A stretch of DNA of 64,000 nt from Streptomyces sparsogenes (lineage in GTDB: Bacteria; Actinomycetota; Actinomycetes; Streptomycetales; Streptomycetaceae), in the NCBI RefSeq assembly GCF_001704635.1, contig NZ_MAXF01000028.1, positions 1 through 64,000 on the forward strand. Direction: 5' to 3'. Numbering within the stretch: position 1 is the first letter of the stretch; the number at the start of each line of letters is the position of its first letter. The notes beneath the pieces are model-generated. The model was not told the DNA's origin. It saw nothing but the letters and a program-made list of their open reading frames with translations, and did no database searches. The position numbers and the translations under genes are program-made. Shown in pieces: positions 58,930-64,000 of this stretch.

Positions 58930-61900
58930 TCAGTCGTCGGTGGAGGCCGAGACCGAGGACGGCGTCTGCTGCTCCGCCGCCGCGGTCTTCTTGGCCGCCG
59001 ACTTCTTGGCCGTCGTCTTCTTCGCGGCGGTCTTCTTGGCGGTGGTCTTCTTCGCCGCCGTCTTCTTGGCCGCGGCCTTCTTCGCCGGCGCCTTCTTGGC
59101 GGCCTTGCGGGCCGTCTTCTTCGCCGCCGTCTTCTTGGCCGCCGCCTCCGGCTCGGCCGGCTCGGCCGCGCCCTCGGGGGTGGCTTCCGGCGCGGCCTCG
59201 GGGGCCTCCTCGGGCTCGCTCACGGCCGCCGCCGGCTCCGGGGCCGCCTCCGGCTCCAGGGCGGGCTGCGGGGCGGCTTCGGGCGCGGCCTCGGGCTCCG
59301 GAGCGGAGTCCTGGGCAGGCGCGCTGACGACCACCACGGCCGCCTCCGCGGAGCCCGACGGCGAGCCCGCGGGAGCGGTCACCTTCCGGGTCGCCCGGCG
59401 GCGGGTACGGGGCGCCGGCACCGGCTCGGGGGCCGGCTCGGCCGCCGCCTCCGGCTTCGGCTCCTCCGCCGGGGCCTCCTTCGGCTCCTCGGCCGGCACG
59501 ACGACCACGGCCGCCTCCGCCTGCCGGGCGGCCTTCGGGGCGCCCGCCGGGGCGGACACCTTACGGGTCGCCCGGCGCCGCGTACGGCCACGGGTGGCGG
59601 CCGCCTCGGCCTCGGCGGCGCTGCTGTACAGCTCCTCGTCGGCGGCGAAGGTCACCGGCTCCGGCGCGGCGCGGTGCTCCGCCGCCTCGGCCGCGGCCTC
59701 GGCCACCGTCTCCGGCTCGGCCTCCACGGCCTCGGCCGCCTCCACAGCCTCGGCCGTCTCGGCGGCCTCCGCCACCTCCGGCGCCTGCTCGATCTCGGGC
59801 TGCTGACCGGCGACCGCGCCCTTCTTCTTCTTGCGCTTGCCGCCACCGCCGCCGACCGCGGCCGGCTGGTCCATGTGGACGATCAGACCACGGCCGTTGC
59901 AGTGCACACAGGACTCGGAGAAGGACTCCAGCAGGCCCTGGCCGACCCGCTTGCGGGTCATCTGGACCAGGCCCAGCGAGGTGACCTCGGCCACCTGGTG
60001 CTTCGTACGGTCGCGTCCCAGGCACTCCAGGAGGCGCCGCAGCACCAGGTCCCGGTTGGACTCCAGCACCATGTCGATGAAGTCGATCACGATGATGCCG
60101 CCGAGGTCGCGCAGCCGCAGCTGGCGCACGATCTCCTCGGCCGCCTCCAGGTTGTTCCTGGTGACCGTCTCCTCCAGGTTGCCGCCCTGGCCGGTGAACT
60201 TGCCGGTGTTGACGTCGACCACGACCATCGCCTCGGTCCGGTCGATCACCAGGGAGCCGCCGCTGGGCAGCCACACCTTGCGGTCCAGCGCCTTCATCAG
60301 CTGCTCGTCGATCCGGTACGTGGCGAACACGTCGACGTCCGACGTCCACTTCTGGAGCCGGTCCACGAGGTCCGGCGCGACGTGCGAGACGTATCCGTGG
60401 ATCGTCTCCCAGGCGCCGTCACCGCTCACGATGACCTTCGAGAAGTCCTCGTTGAAGATGTCGCGGACGACCCGGACGGTCATGTCCGGCTCGCCGTACA
60501 GCAGCGTGGGGGCGCTGCCGCTCTTCGCCTTCTTCCGGATCTCCTCCCACTGCGCCTGGAGCCGCTTGACGTCGCGGGCCAGCTCCTCCTCGCTCGCGCC
60601 CTCGGCCGCGGTGCGGACGATGACGCCCGCGTCCTCGGGGACGATCTTCTTGAGGATCTGCTTCAGTCGGGCGCGCTCGGTGTCCGGCAGCTTGCGGCTG
60701 ATGCCGGTCATCGAGCCCTCGGGCACGTACACCAGGTAGCGGCCGGGAAGGGAGACCTGGCTGGTCAGCCGGGCACCCTTGTGGCCGATCGGGTCCTTGG
60801 TGACCTGGACCAGGACGGACTGGCCGGACTTGAGGGCGGTCTCGATGCGGCGCGGGCCGTTGGCGAGACCCAGCGCCTCGAAGTTGACCTCGCCCGCGTA
60901 CAGCACGGCGTTGCGGCCCTTGCCGATGTCGACGAAGGCGGCCTCCATCGACGGCAGGACGTTCTGCACCTTGCCCAGGTAGACGTTGCCGACGTAGCTG
61001 TTCGACTGCTCCTTGTTGACGAAGTGCTCGACGAGGACGTTGTCCTCCAGCACGCCGATCTGGGTGCGCTCGCCGTTCTGCCGGACGACCATCACCCGCT
61101 CGACCGCCTCGCGGCGGGCCAGGAACTCGGCCTCCGTGATGATCGGCACCCGGCGGCGGCCCTGCTCGCGGCCCTCGCGGCGGCGCTGCTTCTTCGCCTC
61201 CAGACGCGTCGAGCCCTTGATCGACTGCACCTCGTCGGCGCCGGACTCCGCCTCCTTGGCGCGCCGCTCGCGCGGCTCGCGGATCTTGACGACCGTGCGC
61301 TCCGGGTCGTCGCCCGCCTCGACCTCGGCGGCGTCCCCGCTGCGCCGGCGGCGGCGTCGGCGACGACGGCTGCTGCTGGTGCCGGCCGCGCCCGACTCGT
61401 CGGCCTCGTCGGCCTCCTCGCCCCCGGCCTCACCGGTGGCCTGCTCGCCCTCGGCCTCGCCCGGCTGCTCGTCCTCGTACCGCTCGCCGGACTCGCCCTC
61501 GGCGCTCTCGGCCTCCGCGGCCTCGCCACGGCGGCGGCGCCGCCCGCCCCGGCGACGGCGGCGGGACGGGCGGTCGCCCGACTCCTCGTCGCCGTGCTCG
61601 CCCTCGTCGAACTCGGCCTCCTCGGCGGTCTCGGCCGCCTCCTCCGCCTCGGCCTGCGCGGCCTGGTCCTCGGACGGCTCGCCCCGGCGACGGCGCCGGC
61701 GGCGCGCGCCGGCGGGTGCCGCCGGCTCGGCGGTCTCGAACGCTTCCGTGTCCTCCGTGTCTTCCGTCTCCTCCGCCTCGGCCGCCTCCGCGGCGGCCGC
61801 GGCGGCGGCCAGAGCCGCGCTCTCCGGCGTCTGGAACACCGGCTCGGTGAACACCGGCGCCTGGAACACGGCGGTCGGCGGGCGCACCGCCCTGCGCCGC

Positions 61901-63339
61901 GACCTGGCCGGAGCCTCCGGCTCGGCCTCGGCCGGCTGCGGGGCCTCGGCCCGCGGGCTCGCTGCCTGCGCGGCCTCGGCCGACTCGTCGGCGGCGGCCG
62001 CGGTACGGGTCGCCCTGCGGCGCGTACGGGCGCGCGGCGCGGCCTCGGCCGGCTGCGCCGCGGCGTCGGACGCGGCGGCGCTCTCGGCGGCCGGCTCCTC
62101 GGCGGTCTGCTCGGTGGGCTGCGTGGTGGGAGCTTCGGCGGTCACCTCAGCCTCGGCCTCGGGCGCGCCCGTCGGGGCGGTCGCCTTACGGGTCGCCCGG
62201 CGGCGGGTACGGCGCGCGGGCTGCGCGGGCTCCTCCGCCGCCTCGGCTCCGGACTCGGTCGCGGCGGCCTGCGCGGCGGCGTCGGTCTCGGCGGTCGCGC
62301 TCACGGTCTCGCCCGCCGGGGCGGGCTGCGAGGTCTCCTCGCCGGCGGCGGGCGGCGGGCCGGCCGGGGCGGTCGCCTTGCGCGTCACCCGACGACGCCG
62401 GCGCACCGGCTCGGCGGGCTCAGCGGTCCCGGCGGCCTCCACGGCGGCGGGCTCCGACGCGGCCTCGGCGGCCTCGTCCTCCGCGTCCGCCTCGGCTTCC
62501 GCTTCGTCGGCCTCTTCGGCGACGACCGTCTCGGCGGCCTCCGGCGCACCCGCCGGAGCGGATGCCCGGCGCGTCGCGCGACGGCGCCTGCGGGCCGGCG
62601 CGGCGGCCTCCTCCGCCTCGGCGGGCTGCTCATCAGCCGCCACATCCGCCTCTTCGGCCTCAGCAGCGGGCTCGACGGCGGGTTCGGCGGCGACCACGGT
62701 CTCAGCGTCCTTCGACGCAGCCGCCGGAGCGGACGCCTGACGCGTCGCACGGCGGCGCTTGCGCGCCGGCGCGGCGACCTCGGCCGTCTCCTCGCCCTCG
62801 GGGGTCTCGTCCGCCCCGGTGGCGGGCTCCGCAGCGGGCTCCGCGGCGACCACGGTCTCAGCGCCCTCCGGCGCGCCCGCCGGAGCGGTCGCCTTGCGGG
62901 TCGCGCGACGGCGCGTACGCGGCGCGGGCACCGGCTCTTCCGCCGGTGCGGCGTCCTCGGCGGCGGAGCCGGGCTCCGCCGCGGCGACCACCGTCTCGGG
63001 TGTGGTCTCGGCCGTCTCCGGCGCGCCCGCCGGGGCCGTCGCCTTGCGGGTCGTGCGACGGCGCGTACGCGGCGCGGGCACCGGCTCGTCGGCGGCCGCC
63101 GCGGCAGGGGCCTCCGGGTCGGTGGACTGGGTGGCCGGTATGGCCGGGGCCGCGGCCTGGGCCTCGTCGCCCAGCGCCCCCGTGGGCGGGCCGGCCGGGC
63201 GGGAGGCCGCGCGCCGGCGGCGCGGCGGCAGCGTGTCGCTGGGTGAGTTGTTCTCGGTGGTGCCCCTGGGGGCGACGGCGCGCGGAGCGGCCTGTCCCAG
63301 CGGCTGGATAGGTTCGATCGGCTCAATGGGCTCGAGCAT
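58930..63339 (-). CDS. rne: ribonuclease E/G family endoribonuclease with Arg-rich repeats
   Basis: 1469 residues. Endonuclease for mRNA decay and rRNA processing. The catalytic core (about 740-1150) has an S1-like region ([20 protein letters not shown]), the metal-binding [13 protein letters not shown] (about 1038) and IIVIDFIDM (about 1083), and the zinc-link CVHCNGRG (about 1144). A flank of about 740 residues before it and about 320 after it are Ala/Glu/Pro-rich, with ten [16 protein letters not shown]-type modules (eight N-terminal, two C-terminal) and a histone-like KKTAAKK tail. Flanks this long, with the core in the middle, are typical of actinobacterial RNase E. ATG 63339 has GGGAG 10 bases upstream. 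Confidence 0.95.
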   Translation of the reverse strand: MLEPIEPIEPIQPLGQAAPRAVAPRGTTENNSPSDTLPPRRRRAASRPAGPPTGALGDEAQAAAPAIPATQSTDPEAPAAAAADEPVPAPRTRRRTTRKATAPAGAPETAETTPETVVAAAEPGSAAEDAAPAEEPVPAPRTRRRATRKATAPAGAPEGAETVVAAEPAAEPATGADETPEGEETAEVAAPARKRRRATRQASAPAAASKDAETVVAAEPAVEPAAEAEEADVAADEQPAEAEEAAAPARRRRRATRRASAPAGAPEAAETVVAEEADEAEAEADAEDEAAEAASEPAAVEAAGTAEPAEPVRRRRRVTRKATAPAGPPPAAGEETSQPAPAGETVSATAETDAAAQAAATESGAEAAEEPAQPARRTRRRATRKATAPTGAPEAEAEVTAEAPTTQPTEQTAEEPAAESAAASDAAAQPAEAAPRARTRRRATRTAAAADESAEAAQAASPRAEAPQPAEAEPEAPARSRRRAVRPPTAVFQAPVFTEPVFQTPESAALAAAAAAAEAAEAEETEDTEDTEAFETAEPAAPAGARRRRRRRGEPSEDQAAQAEAEEAAETAEEAEFDEGEHGDEESGDRPSRRRRRGGRRRRRGEAAEAESAEGESGERYEDEQPGEAEGEQATGEAGGEEADEADESGAAGTSSSRRRRRRRRRSGDAAEVEAGDDPERTVVKIREPRERRAKEAESGADEVQSIKGSTRLEAKKQRRREGREQGRRRVPIITEAEFLARREAVERVMVVRQNGERTQIGVLEDNVLVEHFVNKEQSNSYVGNVYLGKVQNVLPSMEAAFVDIGKGRNAVLYAGEVNFEALGLANGPRRIETALKSGQSVLVQVTKDPIGHKGARLTSQVSLPGRYLVYVPEGSMTGISRKLPDTERARLKQILKKIVPEDAGVIVRTAAEGASEEELARDVKRLQAQWEEIRKKAKSGSAPTLLYGEPDMTVRVVRDIFNEDFSKVIVSGDGAWETIHGYVSHVAPDLVDRLQKWTSDVDVFATYRIDEQLMKALDRKVWLPSGGSLVIDRTEAMVVVDVNTGKFTGQGGNLEETVTRNNLEAAEEIVRQLRLRDLGGIIVIDFIDMVLESNRDLVLRRLLECLGRDRTKHQVAEVTSLGLVQMTRKRVGQGLLESFSESCVHCNGRGLIVHMDQPAAVGGGGGKRKKKKGAVAGQQPEIEQAPEVAEAAETAEAVEAAEAVEAEPETVAEAAAEAAEHRAAPEPVTFAADEELYSSAAEAEAAATRGRTRRRATRKVSAPAGAPKAARQAEAAVVVVPAEEPKEAPAEEPKPEAAAEPAPEPVPAPRTRRRATRKVTAPAGSPSGSAEAAVVVVSAPAQDSAPEPEAAPEAAPQPALEPEAAPEPAAAVSEPEEAPEAAPEATPEGAAEPAEPEAAAKKTAAKKTARKAAKKAPAKKAAAKKTAAKKTTAKKTAAKKTTAKKSAAKKTAAAEQQTPSSVSASTDD

Positions 63340-63559
63340 GCGGGCGTTTCTCCCGTCACGCTCCCGGGCGCCGCGTCTGCGTCCGGCGGCAATCCGCGCT
63401 GTGCGCGTTCGCCGCCGCCCGCGGCGCGGGCGCCGCACGGGAGCTGTCGTCTCGCTCGCCGGGACCGGAAATGCCCGGACCGGCGAAAGTCTCCTGGTCA
63501 GTGCGCCTGCCGGACCCGGGTGGCTCCCTGGTGCGATCGGCGGCGCATCGACGGCGGTC

Positions 63560-64000
63560 CTACGCGGAACCTCCCGGCGCCATCGCGGCGGTCAGCCCGG
63601 CGGCCGTGGGTGGGGCGGCCGGTGCTGCCTCGCGATCGGGCGCGAGCGGGTCGGTCACCGTGCCGGACTCCTCATCGAGCAGCCCCTGCGCCAGCCTGGT
63701 CACCGCTGCGGGGACCGGCGGCGCCAGGTCGGCCGTAGCGCGGAGACCGGACAGGACGTCGTCGGGTCGTACGGCAGGTGTCAGATGCCGTACCACCAGC
63801 CGCAGTATCGCACAGCCGGGGTGCCCTGGCCTATCGACCGGCGCGGAGAAGGCCTCGAGCCGGGCCACCGCGGCACGCGCGTCGAAGGTCCGCAACCCGT
63901 TTTTCGTCATGCGCTCGACCTCGACCGTTTCGGCCGAGAGGAAGGCGGCGGCGGCTCGCTCGGCCTCGTCGGGGGCGACTCCGTCGAGCCGGATCTCCCA
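63560..64000 (-). CDS. radical-SAM-linked DUF2344 family protein (5' end outside window)
   Basis: The C-terminal 146 residues of a protein that continues beyond the right edge. RLDGVAPDEAERAAAAFLSA and VRHLTPAVRPDDVLSGLRA match DUF2344, a domain usually encoded beside or fused to a radical SAM gene. In streptomycetes the two genes lie upstream of rne. The last about 40 residues are Ala/Pro-rich. The 220-base gap to rne contains a TCGCCGG/CCGGCGA hairpin near 63454-63486. Confidence 0.85.
   Translation of the reverse strand, partial: WEIRLDGVAPDEAERAAAAFLSAETVEVERMTKNGLRTFDARAAVARLEAFSAPVDRPGHPGCAILRLVVRHLTPAVRPDDVLSGLRATADLAPPVPAAVTRLAQGLLDEESGTVTDPLAPDREAAPAAPPTAAGLTAAMAPGGSA

Noticed and set aside
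58930-59160. Separate histone-like gene in the rne 3' end
   Set aside because: It is in frame with rne with no stop between and no independent start signal.
58741-63246. A 1501-codon open frame on the plus strand opposite rne
   Set aside because: It is antisense to the RNase E gene. High GC at third codon positions removes stop codons from the opposite strand, and the translation is a low-complexity Leu/Arg/Gly string with no domain.

Overview
This window is a stretch of a Streptomyces chromosome, or that of a very close relative. The evidence is the very high GC content, GTG starts at many genes, the RNase E with huge Ala/Glu/Arg-rich flanks, the hrcA-dnaJ, comEA-comEC and proBA/obg-rpmA-rplU-rne blocks in the streptomycete order, and Leu-rich leader peptides before leuA and leuS. 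It is mostly conserved core chromosome with a few accessory insertions. No prophage, insertion sequence, CRISPR array or secondary-metabolite cluster was seen.

Layout. 1-1.3 kb: 3'-truncated leuA (minus strand) with a leader peptide and mutually exclusive RNA hairpins. 1.4-4.8 kb (plus): a protealysin-like metalloprotease with its emfourin inhibitor, then a secreted class-II (VAO-type) cholesterol oxidase behind a perfect TetR-type operator. 4.8-16.9 kb (minus): hrcA-dnaJ under CIRCE control, then nitronate monooxygenase, rsmE, a lipoprotein, a HIT protein, rnz, a PfkB kinase, and phoH-ybeY-CBS/CNNM-cytidine-deaminase-like-era. 17.1-18.7 kb (plus): an MBL hydrolase and a DUF3097 protein. 18.8-26.5 kb (minus): hemW, an ATPase-GAF-PP2C regulator, an acyl-CoA ligase and lepA. 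26.7-28.2 kb (plus): rpsT and a membrane protein. 28.3-39.4 kb, mainly minus: holA, a HigBA-type toxin-antitoxin pair, comEA-comEC, degV, a membrane protein and leuS behind a transcription attenuator. 39.7-43.1 kb: two near-identical tRNA-Ala(GGC) genes bracketing a pair of tiny zinc-ribbon proteins and a divergent MFS exporter/XRE regulator. 43.2-47.3 kb (minus): histidine phosphatase (apparent CTG start), rsfS, an LCP cell-wall ligase, nadD and two single-span microproteins. 47.4-50.4 kb: an M48 protease and two related membrane proteins. 50.6-64 kb: proA, a small unknown, proB, a divergent CDP-glycerol-type glycerophosphotransferase, then obg-rpmA-rplU-rne and the 3' end of a radical-SAM-linked DUF2344 gene.

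Functional themes are ribosome assembly and translation (era, ybeY, rsmE, lepA, rpsT, rsfS, obg, rplU, rpmA), RNA processing (rnz, rne), leucine control (leuA and leuS leaders), proline synthesis (proA, proB) and envelope functions. Many genes have a TAnnnT hexamer 6-7 bases before the start codon, so they are probably transcribed leaderless. Several gene 3' ends carry short tandem repeats that include or abut the stop codon.

The most unusual items are the CTG start of the histidine phosphatase, the ten-copy Arg-rich module in RNase E, the 14-bp repeat trains at gene ends, the HigBA operator palindrome, the coupled zinc-ribbon micro-genes and the two-gene family sharing a VVFDExFVR motif. I found no convincing wholly new multi-gene system. 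All functional names come from recognising motifs in the sequence. No database search was run.
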